Positions 50,101 to 62,144 of a stretch of 64,000 bases of DNA are shown here, one piece after another. Where the stretch lies: the NCBI RefSeq assembly GCF_052857255.1, contig NW_027526653.1:116098-180097 (forward strand), read 5' to 3'. A program made the translations under genes and the position numbers. The stretch comes from Amblyomma americanum. Taxonomy: Eukaryota; Arthropoda; Arachnida; Ixodida; Ixodidae. The notes under the pieces are model-generated. The model worked only from the letters and a program-made list of their open reading frames with translations. It made no database searches and had not been told where the DNA came from. Position 1 is the stretch's first letter, and each line of letters starts with the position of its first letter.

Positions 50101-50883
50101 GAGATACATCGTTTTAAATCGAAACTAGCAAGATTCATGGGCATCGATTTTACAAGTCTTCGAAGAGTAGACGAGAGAAAGCTGTAAACTTTTTCTCTCA
50201 GAACTGCGCGAAAACTTGTATTCCGGTTCAAAACAACGGGATACATCGTTTTAGATCGAAACTAGCAAGATTCACGAGCATCGATTTTACAAGTCGTCGA
50301 AGAGTAGACGAGAGAAAGGTGTAAACTTTTTCTCTCAGAACTGCGCGAAAACTTGTATTCCGCCCTAAAACAACGGAATACATCGTTTAGATCGAAACTA
50401 GCAAGATTCACGAGCATCGATTTTACAAGTCGTCGAAGAGTAGACAAGAGAAAGGTGTATACTTTTTCTCTCAGAACTGCGCGAAAACTTGTATTCCGGC
50501 TCAAAACAACGCGATACATCGTTTTAGGTCGAAACTAGCAAGATGCACGAGCATCGATTTTACCAGTCGTCGAAGAGAAGACAAGAGAAAGGTGTAAACT
50601 TTTTCTCTCAGAACTGCACGAAAACTTGTATTCCGGCTCAAAACAACGGGATACATCGTTTTAGGTCGAAACTAGCAATATTCACGAGCATCGATTTTAC
50701 AAGTCGTCGAATAGTAGACGAGAGAAAGGTGTAAACTTTTTCTCTCAGAACTGCGCGAAAACTTGTATTCCGGCTCAAAAAAACGTGATACATCGTTTTA
50801 GATCGAAACTAGCAAGATTCACGAGCATCGATTTTGCAAGACCTCGAAAAGTAGACGAGAGAAAGGCGTAAACGTTTTCTCTC
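47191..50883 (+). repeat. 3.69 kb duplication, copy 1
   Basis: The segment starts with the GCGCCAAAAC / GAGAATCG / ACGAGTAGTCGAGG monomer pair and includes the third 11-monomer unit. It matches 50,884 onward at offset 3,692-3,693 to about 49,400. The rest (to 50,883) consists of the six-monomer group found at 43 and 45 kb. Confidence 0.72.
47585..49088 (+). repeat. 11-monomer HOR unit of family B (instance 3)
   Basis: The 11-monomer order is complete. Its d' has a two-base deletion (AGTAGGAGAGAAAG near 47,843), which it shares with the units at 51,278 and 57,459 but not with earlier ones. Its e1 begins CTCTCGGAACTG. Both marks group these three units as a recent subfamily. Confidence 0.85.
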
Positions 50884-51277
50884 AGAACTGCGCCAAAACT
50901 TGTATTCCGGCTCAAAAAAAACGGAATACATCGTTTTAGATCGAAACTAGCAAGATTCACGAGAATCGATTTTACGAGTAGTCGAGGAGTAGACGAGAGA
51001 AAGGTGTAAACTTTTTCTCACAGAACTGCACGAAAACTTCTATTCCGGCTCAAAAAAACGGGGCACATCGTTTTAGATCGAAACTAGCAAGATTCACGAG
51101 CATCGATTTTACAAGTCGTCGAAGAGTAGACGAGAGAAAGGTGTAAACGTTTTCTCTCAGAACTGCGCGAAAACTTGTATACAGGCTCAAAAAAGCGGGA
51201 TACATCGTTTTAGATCGAAACTAGCAAGATTCACGAGCATCGATTTTACAAGTCGTCGAAGAGTATACGAGAGAAAG

Positions 51278-52781
51278 GTGTAAACTTTTTCTCTCAGACT
51301 GCGCGAAAACTTGTATTCCGGCTCAAAACAACAGAATGCATCGTTTTATATCGAAACCAGCAAGATTCACGAGCATCGATTTTACAAGTCGTCGAAGAGT
51401 AGACGAGAGAAAGGTGTAAACTTTTTCTCTCAGAACTACGCGAAAACTTGTATTCCATCACAAAACAACGGGATACATCGTTTTAGGTCGAAACTAGCAA
51501 GATTCACGAGCATCGATTTTACAAGTCGTCGAATAGTAGGAGAGAAAGGTGTAAACTTTTTCTCTCAGAACTGCGCGAAAACTTGTATTCCGGGTCAAAA
51601 CAACGAGATTCATCGTTTTAGATCGAAACTAGCAAGATTCACGAGCATCGATTTTACAAGTCGTCGAAGAGTAGACGAGAGAAAGGTGTAAACTTTTTCT
51701 CTCAGAACTGCACGAAAACTTGTATTCCGGCTCAAAACAACGGGATACATCGTTTTAGATCGAAACTAGCAAGATTCACGAGCATCGATTTTACAAGTCG
51801 TCGAAGAGTAGACGAGAGAAAGGTGTAAACTTTTTCTCTCAGAACTGCGCGAAAACTTGTATTCCGGGTCAAAACAACGAGATTCATCGTTTTAGATCGA
51901 AACTAGCAAGATTCACGAGCATCGATTTTACAAGTCGTCGAATAGTAGAAGAGAGAAAGGTGTAAACTTTTTCTCTCGGAACTGCGCGAAAACTTGTATT
52001 CCGGGTCAAAACAAAGAGATACATCGTTGTAGATCAAAACTAGCAAGATTCACGAGCATCGATTTTACAAGTCGTCGAAGAGTAGACGAGAGAAAGGTGT
52101 AAACTTTTTCTCTCAGAACTGCGTCAGAACTTGTATTCCGGCTCAGAACAACGGGTTACATCGTTTTAGATCGAAACTAGCAGGATTCACGAGCATCGAT
52201 ATTACAAGTCGTTGAAGAGTAGACGAGAGAAAGGTGTAAAAGTTTTCTCTCAGAACTGCGCGAAAATTTGTATACCGGCTCAAAAAAGCGGGATACATCG
52301 TTTTAGATCGAAACTAGCAAGATTCAGGAGCATCGATTTTACAAGTCGTCGAAGAGTATACGAGAGAAAGGTGTAAACTTTTTCTCTCAGAACTGCGCGA
52401 AAACTTCTATTCCAGCTCAAAACAAAGAGATACATCGTTGTAGATCGAAACTAGCAAGATTCACGAGCATCGATTTTACAAGTCGTCGAAGAGTAGACGA
52501 GAGAAAGGTGTAAAATTTTTCTCTCAGAACTGCGTCAGAACTTGTATTCCGGCTCAGAACAACGGGTTACATCGTTTTAGATCGAAACTAGCAGGATTCA
52601 CGAGCATCGATATTACAAGTCGTCGAAGAGTAGACGAGAGAAAGGTGTAAACGTTTTCTCTCAGAACTGCGCGAAAACTTGTATACCGGCTCAAAAAAGC
52701 GGGATACATCGTTTTAGATCGAAACTAGCAAGATTCACGAGCATCGATTTTACAAGTCGTCGAAGAGTATACGAGAGAAAG
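51278..52781 (+). repeat. 11-monomer HOR unit of family B (instance 4)
   Basis: This unit is equal in order and length to the unit at 47,585 and lies 3,693 bp downstream of it. It shares the AGTAGGAGAG and CTCTCGGAACTG marks. AAAAGTTTTCTCTC near 52,239 is private to this copy. Confidence 0.85.
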
Positions 52782-54710
52782 GTGTAAACTTTTTCTCTCA
52801 GACTGCGCGAAAACTTGTATTCCGGCTCAAAACAACAGAATGCATCGTTTTATATCGAAACCAGCAAGATTCACGAGCACCGATTTTACAAGTCGTCGAA
52901 GAGTAGACGAGAGAAAGGTGTAAACTTTTTCTCTCAGAACTGCGCGAAAACTTGTATTCCATCACAAAACAACGGGATACATCGTTTTAGGTCGAAACTA
53001 GCAAGATTCACGAGCATCGATTTTACAAGTCGTCGAATAGTAGAAGAGAGAAAGGTGTAAACTTTTTCTCTCAGAACTGCGCGAAAACTTGTATTCCGGC
53101 TCAAAAAAACGGGATACATCGTTTTAGATCGAAACTAGCAAGATTCACGAGCATCGATTTTACAAGTCTTCGAAGAGTAGACGAGAGAAAGGTGTAAACT
53201 TTTTTTCTCAGAACTGCGCGAAAACTTGTATTCCGGCTCAACACAACGAGATACATCGTTTTAGATCGAAACTAGCAAGATTCATGGGCATCAATTTTAC
53301 AAGTCTTCGAAGAGTAGACGAGAGAAAGCTGTAAACTTTTTCTCTCAGAACTGCGCGAAAACTTGTATTCCGGTTCAAAACAACGGGATACATCGTTTTA
53401 GATCGAAACTAGCAAGATTCACGAGCATCGATTTTACAAGTCGTCGAAGAGTAGACGAGAGAAAGGTGTAAACTTTTTCTCTCAGAACTGCGCGAAAACT
53501 TGTATTCCGCCCTAAAACAACGGAATACATCGTTTAGATCGAAACTAGCAAGATTCACGAGCATCGATTTTACAAGTCGTCGAAGAGTAGACAAGAGAAA
53601 GGTGTAAACTTTTTCTCTCAGAACTGCGCCAAAACTTGTATTCCGGCTCAAGAAAAACGGAATACATCGTTTCAGATTGAAACTAGCAAGATTAACGAGC
53701 ATCGATTTTACAAGTCTTCGAAGAGTAGACGAGAGAAAGGTGTAAACTTTTTCTCTCAGAACTGCGCGAAAACTTGTATTCCGGCTCAAAACAACGGAAT
53801 ACATCGTTTTAGATCGAAACTAGCAAGATTCACGAGCATCAATTTTACAGGTCGTCGAAGAGTAGACGAGAGAAAGGTGTAAACTTTTTCTCTCAGAACT
53901 GCGCGAAAACTTGTATTCCGGCTCAAAACAACGGGATACATCGTTTTAAATCGAAACTAGCAAGATTCACGAGCATCGATTATACAAGTTGTCGAAGAGT
54001 ACACGAGAGAAAGGTGTAAACTTTTTCTCTCAGAACTGCGCGAAAACTTGTATTCCGGCTCAAAACAACCGGATACATCGTATTAGGTCGAAACTAGCAA
54101 GATTCACGAGCATCGAGTTTACAAGTCGTCGAATAGTAGACGAGAGAAAGGTGTAAACTTTTTCTCTCAGAACTGCGCGAAAACTTGTATTCCGGCTCAA
54201 AACAACGGGATACATCGTTTTAGATCGAAACTAGCAAGATTCACAAGCATCGCTTTTACAAGTCGTCGATGAGTACACGAGGGAAAGGTGTAAACTTTTT
54301 TCTCAGAACTGCGCGAGAACTTGTATACCGGCTCAGAAAAACGGGATACATCGTTTGAGATCGAAACTAGCAAGATTCACAAGCATCGCTTTTACAAGTC
54401 GTCGATGAGTACACGAGGGAAAGGTGTAAACTTTTTTCTCAAAACTGCGCGAGAACTTGTATACCGGCTCAAAAAAAAGGGATACATCGTTTTAGATCGA
54501 AACTAGCAAGATTCACGAGCATCGATTTTACAAGTCGTCGAAGAGTAGACGAGAGAAAGGTGTAAACTTTTTTCTCAGAACTGCGCGAAAACATGTATTC
54601 CGGCTCAAAACAACGGGATACATCGTTTTAGACCGAAACTAGCAAGATTCACGAGCATCGATTTTACAAGTCGTCGAAGAGTAGACGAGAGAAAGGTGTA
54701 AACTTTTTCT

Positions 54711-54730
54711 CTCAGAACTGCTCAGAACTG
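54711..54730 (+). repeat. 10 bp direct duplication inside a C monomer
   Basis: CTCAGAACTG occurs twice back to back, making a 147 bp monomer. It matches replication slippage or a small tandem duplication. The corresponding position in the sister block (about 61,304) has no such monomer. Confidence 0.9.
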
Positions 54731-54842
54731 CGCGAAAACTTGTATTCCGGCTCAAAACAACGGGATTCATCGTTTTAGATCGAAACTAGCAAGATTCACG
54801 AGCATCGATTTTACAAGTCGTCGAAGAGTAGACGAGAGAAAG

Positions 54843-54979
54843 GTGTAAACTTTTTCTCTCAGAACTGCACGAAAACTTGTATTCCGGCTCAAAACAACGG
54901 GATACATCGTTTTAGATCGAAACTAGCAAGATTCACGAGCATCGATTTTACAAGTCGTCGAAGAGTAGACGAGAGAAAG
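54843..54979 (+). repeat. Representative 137 bp monomer
   Basis: This copy is close to the window consensus, differing mainly by GCACG where most units have GCGCG. Taking the G of GTGTAAAC as base 1, landmarks are a T-tract at 9-13, the GCGCG/GCACG site at 25-29, an AAAA tract at 30-33, the CCGG site at 42-45, AAAA at 49-52, CATCG at 63-67, TTTT at 68-71, a second CATCG at 98-102 forming ATCGAT at 99-104, TTTT at 104-107, and a purine-rich end at 117-137. The phase chosen is arbitrary, since an endless tandem has no natural start. It was chosen because many variants are easiest to describe from GTG. Confidence 0.95.
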
Positions 54980-55678
54980 GTGTAAACTTTTTCTCTCAGA
55001 ACTGCGCGAAAACTTGTATTCCGTCTCAAAACAACAGGGTTCATCGTTTTAGATCGAAACTAGCAAGATTCACGAGCATCGATTTTACAAATCCTCGAAG
55101 AGTAGACGAGAGAAAGGTGTAAACTTTTTCTCTCAGAACTGCACGAAAACTTGTATTCTGGCTCAAAACAATGGGATACATCGTTTTAGATCGAAACTAT
55201 CAAGATTCACAAGCATCGCTTTTGCAAGTCGTCGATGAGTACACGAGGGAAATGAGTAAACTTTTTTCTCAGAACTGCGCGAGAACTTGTATACCGGCTC
55301 AAAAAAACGGGATACATCGTTTTAGATCGAAACTATCAAGATTCACGAGCATCGATTTTACAAGTCGTCGAAGAGTAGACGAGAGAAAGGTGTAAACGTT
55401 TTTTCTCAGAACTGCGCGAAAACTTGTATTCCGGCTCAAAACAACGGAATACATCGTTTTAGATCGAAACTAGCAAGATTCACGAGCATCGATTTTACAA
55501 GTCGTCGAAGAGTAGACGAGAGAAAGGTGTAAACTTTTTTTCTCAGAACTGCGCGAAAACATGTATTCCGGCTCAAAACAACGGGATACATCGTTTTAGA
55601 TCGAAACTAGCAAGATTCACGAGCATCGATTTTACAAGTCGTCGAAGAGTAGACGAGAGAAAGGTGTAAACTTTTTCT

Positions 55679-55698
55679 CTCATAACTGCTCAGAACTG
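55679..55698 (+). repeat. 10 bp direct duplication, variant first copy
   Basis: CTCATAACTG is followed directly by CTCAGAACTG. The G-to-T change in the first copy shows that this duplication has had time to diverge. The same form appears at 62,125. Confidence 0.9.
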
Positions 55699-56597
55699 CG
55701 CGAAAACTTGTATTCCGGCTCAAAACAACGGGATACATCGTTTTAGATCGAATCTAGCAAGATTCACGAGCATCGATTTTACAAGTCGTCGAAGAGTAGA
55801 CGAGAGAAAGGTGTAAACTTTTTCTCTCAGAACTGCGCGAAAACTTGTATTCCGGCTCAAAACAACAGGGTTCATCGTTTTAGATCGAAACTAGCAAGAT
55901 TCACGAGCATCGATTTTACAAGTCCTCGAAGAGTAGACGAGAGAAAGGTGTAAACTTTTTCTCTCAGAACTGCACGAAAACTTGTATTCCGGCTCAAAAC
56001 AACGGGATACATCGTTTTAGATCGAAACTAGCAAGATTCACAAGCATCGCTTTTGCAAGTCGTCGATGAGAACTCGAGGGAAAGGTGTAAACTTTTTTCT
56101 CAAAACTGCGCGAGAACTTGTATACCGGCTCAAAAAAACGGGATACATCGTTTTAGATCGAAACTAGCAAGATTCACGAGCATCGATTTTACAAGCCGTC
56201 GACGAGTAGACGAGAGAAAGGTGTAAACTTTTTCTCTCAGAACTGCACGAAAACTTGTATTCCGGCTCAAAACAACGGGATACATCGTTTTAGATCGAAA
56301 CTAGCAAGATTCACGAGCATCGATTTTACAAGTCGTCGAAGAGTAGACGAGAGAAAGGTGTAAACTTTTTCTCTCAGAACTGCGCGAAAACTTGTATTCC
56401 GGCTCAAAACAACAGGGTTCATCGTTTTAGATCGAAACTAGCAAGATTCACGAGCATCGATTTTACAAATCCTCGAAGAGTAGACGAGAGAAAGGTGTAA
56501 ACTTTTTCTCTCAGAACTGCACGAAAACTTGTATTCTGGCTCAAAACAATGGGATACATCGTTTTAGATCGAAACTATCAAGATTCACAAGCATCGA

Positions 56598-59500
56598 TTT
56601 TGCAAGACCTCGAAAAGTAGACGAGAGAAAGGCGTAAACGTTTTCTCTCAGAACTGCGCGAAAAACTTCTATTCCAGCTCAAAACAACGGGATACATCGT
56701 TGTAGATCGAAACTAGCAAGATATACGAGCATTGATTTTACAACTCGTCGAAGAGTAGACGAGAGAAAGGTGTAAACTTTTTCTCTCAGAACTGCGCCAA
56801 AACTTGTATTCCGGCTCAAAAAAAAACGGAATACATCGTTTTAGATTGAAACTAGCAAGATTAGCGAGCATCGATTTTACAAGTCTTCGAAGAGTAGACG
56901 AGAGAAAGGTGTAAACTTTTTCTCTCAGAACTGCGCGAAAACTTGTATTCCGGCTCAAAACAACGGGATACATCGTTGTAGATCGAAACTAGCAAGATAT
57001 ACGAGCATTGATTTTACAACTCGTCGAAGAGTAGACGAGAGAAAGGTGTAAACTTTTTCTCTCAGAACTGCGCCAAAACTTGTATTCCGGCTCAAAAAAA
57101 AACGGAATACATCGTTTTAGATCGAAACTAGCAAGATTCACGAGAATCGATTTTACGAGTAGTCGAGGAGTAGACGAGAGAAAGGTGTAAACTTTTTCTC
57201 TCTGAACTGCACGAAAACTTCTATTCCGGCTCAAAACAACGGGGCACATCGTTTTAGATCGAAACTAGCAAGATTCACGAGCATCGATTTTACAAGTCGT
57301 CGAAGAGTAGACGAGAGAAAGGTGTAAACATTTTCTCTCAGAACTGCGCGAAAACTTGTATACAGGCTCAAAAAAGCGGGATACATCGTTTTAGATCGAA
57401 ACTAGCAAGATTCACGAGCATCGATTTTACAAGTCGTCGAAGAGTATACGAGAGAAAGGTGTAAACTTTTTCTCTCAGACTGCGCGAAAACTTGTATTCC
57501 GGCTCAAAACAACAGAATGCATCGTTTTATATCGAAACCAGCAAGATTCACGAGCATCGATTTTACAAGTCGTCGAAGAGTAGACGAGAGAAAGGTGTAA
57601 ACTTTTTCTCTCAGAACTACGCGAAAACTTGTATTCCATCACAAAACAACGGGATACATCGTTTTAGGTCGAAACTAGCAAGATTCACGAGCATCGATTT
57701 TACAAGTCGTCGAATAGTAGGAGAGAAAGGTGTAAACTTTTTCTCTCAGAACTGCGCGAAAACTTGTATTCCGGGTCAAAACAACGAGATTCATTGTTTT
57801 AGATCGAAACTAGCAAGATTCACGAGCATCGATTTTACAAGTCGTCGAAGAGTAGACGAGAGAAAGGTGTAAACTTTTTCTCTCAGAACTGCACGAAAAC
57901 TTGTATTCCGGCTCAAAACAACGGGATACATCGTTTTAGATCGAAACTAGCAAGATTCACGAGCATCGATTTTACAAGTCGTCGAAGAGTAGACGAGAGA
58001 AAGGTGTAAACTTTTTCTCTCAGAACTGCGCGAAAACTTGTATTCCGGGTCAAAACAACGAGATTCATCGTTTTAGATCGAAACTAGCAAGATTCACGAG
58101 CATCGATTTTACAAGTCGTCGAATAGTAGAAGAGAGAAAGGTGTAAACTTTTTCTCTCGGAACTGCGCGAAAACTTGTATTCCGGGTCAAAACAAAGAGA
58201 TACATCGTTGTAGATCAAAACTAGCAAGATTCACGAGCATCGATTTTACAAGTCGTCGAAGAGTAGACGAGAGAAAGGTGTAAACTTTTTCTCTCAGAAC
58301 TGCGTCAGAACTTGTATTCCGGCTCAGAACAACGGGTTACATCGTTTTAGATCGAAACTAGCAGGATTCACGAGCATCGATATTACAAGTCGTTGAAGAG
58401 TAGACGAGAGAAAGGTGTAAACGTTTTCTCTCAGAACTGCGCGAAAATTTGTATACCGGCTCAAAAAAGCGGGATACATCGTTTTAGATCGAAACTAGCA
58501 AGATTCAGGAGCATCGATTTTACAAGTCGTCGAAGAGTATACGAGAGAAAGGTGTAAACTTTTTCTCTCAGAACTGCGCGAAAACTTCTATTCCAGCTCA
58601 AAACAAAGAGATACATCGTTGTAGATCGAAACTAGCAAGATTCACGAGCATCGATTTTACAAGTCGTCGAAGAGTAGACGAGAGAAAGGTGTAAAATTTT
58701 TCTCTCAGAACTGCGTCAGAACTTGTATTCCGGCTCAGAACAACGGGTTACATCGTTTTAGATCGAAACTAGCAGGATTCACGAGCATCGATATTACAAG
58801 TCGTCGAAGAGTAGACGAGAGAAAGGTGTAAACGTTTTCTCTCAGAACTGCGCGAAAACTTGTATACCGGCTCAAAAAAGCGGGATACATCGTTTTAGAT
58901 CGAAACTAGCAAGATTCACGAGCATCGATTTTACAAGTCGTCGAAGAGTATACGAGAGAAAGGTGTAAACTTTTTCTCTCAGACTGCGCGAAAACTTGTA
59001 TTCCGGCTCAAAACAACAGAATGCATCGTTTTATATCGAAACCAGCAAGATTCACGAGCACCGATTTTACAAGTTGTCGAAGAGTAGACGAGAGAAAGGT
59101 GTAAACTTTTTCTCTCAGAACTGCGCGAAAACTTGTATTCCATCACAAAACAACGGGATACATCGTTTTAGGTCGAAACTAGCAAGATTCACGAGCATCG
59201 ATTTTACAAGTCGTCGAATAGTAGAAGAGAGAAAGGTGTAAACTTTTTCTCTCAGAACTGCGCGAAAACTTGTATTCCGGCTCAAAAAAACGGGATACAT
59301 CGTTTTAGATCGAAACTAGCAAGATTCACGAGCATCGATTTTACAAGTCTTCGAAGAGTAGACGAGAGAAAGGTGTAAACTTTTTTTCTCAGAACTGCGC
59401 GAAAACTTGTATTCCGGTTCAAAACAACGGGATACATCGTTTTAGATCGAAACTAGCAAGATTCACGAGCATCGATTTTACAAGTCGTCGAAGAGTAGAC

Positions 59501-60743
59501 GAGAGGAAGGTGTAAACTTTTTCTCTCAGAACTGCGCGAAAACTTGTATTCCGCCCTAAAACAACGGAATACATCGTTTAGATCGAAACTAGCAAGATTC
59601 ACGAGCATCGATTTTACAAGTCGTCGAAGAGTAGACAAGAGAAAGGTGTAAACTTTTTCTCTCAGAACTGCGCGAAAACTTGTATTCCGGCTCAAAACAA
59701 CGCGATACATCGTTTTAGGTCGAAACTAGCAAGATGCACGAGCATCGATTTTACCAGTCGTCGAAGAGAAGACAAGAGAAAGGTGTAAACTTTTTCTCTC
59801 AGAACTGCGCGAAAACTTGTATTCCGGCTCAAAACAACGGAATACATCGTTTTAGATCGAAACTAGCAAGATTCACGAGCATCAATTTTACAGGTCGTCG
59901 AAGAGTAGACGAGAGAAAGGTGTAAACTTTTTCTCTCAGAACTGCGCGAAAACTTGTATTCCGGCTCAAAAAAACGTGATACATCGTTTTAGATCGAAAC
60001 TAGCAAGATTCACGAGCATCGATTTTGCAAGTCCTCGAAAAGTAGACGAGAGAAAGGCGTAAACGTTTTCTCTCAGAACTGCGCGAAAAACTTCTATTCC
60101 AGCTCAAAACAACGGGATACATCGTTGTAGATCGAAACTAGCAAGATATACGAGCATTGATTTTACAACTCGTCGAAGAGTAGACGAGAGAAAGGTGTAA
60201 ACTTTTTCTCTCAGAACTGCGCCAAAACTTGTATTCCGGCTCAAGAAAAACGGAATACATCGTTTCAGATTGAAACTAGCAAGATTAACGAGCATCGATT
60301 TTACAAGTCTTCGAAGAGTAGACGAGAGAAAGGTGTAAACTTTTTCTCTCAGAACTGCGCGAAAACTTGTATTCCGGCTCAAAACAACGGAATACATCGT
60401 TTTAGATCGAAACTAGCAAGATTCACGAGCATCAATTTTACAGGTCGTCGAAGAGTAGACGAGAGAAAGGTGTAAACTTTTTCTCTCAGAACTGCGCGAA
60501 AACTTGTATTCCGGCTCAAAACAACGGGATACATCGTTTTAAATCGAAACTAGCAAGATTCACGAGCATCGATTATACAAGTTGTCGAAGAGTACACGAG
60601 AGAAAGGTGTAAACTTTTTCTCTCAGAACTGCGCGAAAACTTGTATTCCGGCTCAAAACAACCGGATACATCGTATTAGGTCGAAACTAGCAAGATTCAC
60701 GAGCATCGAGTTTACAAGTCGTCGAATAGTAGACGAGAGAAAG
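56598..60743 (+). repeat. Higher-order repeat domain B, second block
   Basis: The B organisation returns here: GATATACGAGC / GATTAGCGAGC monomers, the GAGAATCG pair, one complete 11-monomer unit, the a'-d' pair at 58,963 and a variable tail. It is the repeat of 50,884 to about 54,150 and separates the two C blocks. Confidence 0.8.
57459..58962 (+). repeat. 11-monomer HOR unit of family B (instance 5)
   Basis: This is the third member of the AGTAGGAGAG subfamily, 6,181 bp downstream of the unit at 51,278. GAGATTCATTG near 57,787 is a private CpG-to-TpG change. Confidence 0.85.
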
Positions 60744-62124
60744 GTGTAAACTTTTTCTCTCAGAACTGCGCGAAAACTTGTATTCCGGCTCAAAACAACG
60801 GGATACATCGTTTTAGATCGAAACTAGCAAGATTCACAAGCATCGCTTTTACAAGTCGTCGATGAGTACACGAGGGAAAGGTGTAAACTTTTTTCTCAGA
60901 ACTGCGCGAGAACTTGTATACCGGCTCAGAAAAACGGGATACATCGTTTGAGATCGAAACTAGCAAGATTCACAAGCATCGCTTTTACAAGTCGTCGATG
61001 AGTACACGAGGGAAAGGTGTAAACGTTTTTCTCAAAACTGCGCGAGAACTTGTATACCGGCTCAAAAAAACGGGATACATCGTTTTAGATCGAAACTAGC
61101 AAGATTCACGAGCATCGATTTTACAAGTCGTCGAAGAGTAGACGAGAGAAAGGTGTAAACTTTTTTCTCAGAACTGCGCGAAAACATGTATTCCGGCTCA
61201 AAACAACGGGATACATCGTTTTAGACCGAAACTAGCAAGATTCACGAGCATCGATTTTACAAGTCGTCGAAGAGTAGACGAGAGAAAGGTGTAAACTTTT
61301 TCTCTCAGAACTGCACGAAAACTTGTATTCCGGCTCAAAACAACGGGATACATCGTTTTAGATCGAAACTAGCAAGATTCACGAGCATCGATTTTACAAG
61401 TCGTCGAAGAGTAGACGAGAGAAAGGTGTAAACTTTTTCTCTCAGAACTGCGCGAAAACTTGTATTCCGTCTCAAAACAACAGGGTTCATCGTTTTAGAT
61501 CGAAACTAGCAAGATTCACGAGCATCGATTTTACAAATCCTCGAAGAGTAGACGAGAGAAAGGTGTAAACTTTTTCTCTCAGAACTGCACGAAAACTTGT
61601 ATTCTGGCTCAAAACAATGGGATACATCGTTTTAGATCGAAACTATCAAGATTCACAAGCATCGCTTTTGCAAGTCGTCGATGAGTACACGAGGGAAATG
61701 AGTAAACTTTTTTCTCAGAACTGCGCGAGAACTTGTATACCGGCTCAAAAAAATGGGATACATCGTTTTAGATCGAAACTATCAAGATTCACGAGCATCG
61801 ATTTTACAAGTCGTCGAAGAGTAGACGAGAGAAAGGTGTAAACGTTTTTTCTCAGAACTGCGCGAAAACTTGTATTCCGGCTCAAAACAACGGAATACAT
61901 CGTTTTAGATCGAAACTAGCAAGATTCACGAGCATCGATTTTACAAGTCGTCGAAGAGTAGACGAGAGAAAGGTGTAAACTTTTTTTCTCAGAACTGCGC
62001 GAAAACATGTATTCCGGCTCAAAACAACGGGATACATCGTTTTAGATCGAAACTAGCAAGATTCACGAGCATCGATTTTACAAGTCGTCGAAGAGTAGAC
62101 GAGAGAAAGGTGTAAACTTTTTCT

Positions 62125-62144
62125 CTCATAACTGCTCAGAACTG
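62125..62144 (+). repeat. 10 bp direct duplication, sister of 55,679
   Basis: This has the same CTCATAACTG-CTCAGAACTG arrangement, exactly 6,446 bp downstream of the instance at 55,679. It confirms the block duplication. Confidence 0.9.

Larger units (their letters stand above)
10661..54150 (+). repeat. Higher-order repeat domain B (main block)
   Basis: The core order is a' (CTCAGACTG, CAGAATGCATCG, TATATCGAAACC), d' (TTCCATCACAAAAC, AGGTCG, GAATAGTAGAAG), three monomers of the TTCCGGGTC/GAGATTCATCG and GCACG types, then e1-f1-g1 and e2-f2-g2. The e types carry AAAGAGATAC, the f types GCGTCAGAAC with GGGTTAC, and the g types TATACCGG with GAGTATACG. Variable tails contain further classes: CCGCCCTAAAAC, TTCATGGGCATC, AGATGCACGAG with ACCAGTCG, GATATACGAGC, GATTAACGACC and TTTCGTCTC. 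The a' monomer occurs 19 times in the window. No non-satellite DNA occurs in the domain. Confidence 0.85.
54151..56597 (+). repeat. Higher-order repeat domain C, block 1
   Basis: Monomers alternate between near-consensus forms (GCGCG or GCACG) and a distinct class with CACAAGCATCGCTTTT, GTCGATGAGTACACGAGGG, a shortened TTTTTTCTCAG junction and GCGAGAAC with TATACCGG. Other marks are ACAGGGTTCATCG, TATTCTGG with AATGGG, and AAACATGTATTCC. The family A and B cassette monomers (e, f, g, a') are absent. The block ends inside a chimeric monomer. Confidence 0.8.
50884..57063 (+). repeat. 6.2 kb duplication, copy 1 (spans B and C sequence)
   Basis: The copy starts at GCGCCAAAAC and includes the fourth 11-monomer unit, its tail and domain C1. 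It is repeated from about 57,064. The offset changes stepwise along the block: 6,181, then 6,044, then 6,593, then 6,446 bp. Each step is a monomer-sized gain or loss (137, 549 = four units plus one base, and 147). Confidence 0.75.

Noticed and set aside
54843..54979. CENP-B box in the monomer
   Set aside because: The segment around CAAAACAACGGG was compared on both strands with the core TTCG....A..CGGG. CGGG is present but the TTCG half and the spaced A are not, in the consensus or in the variants inspected.
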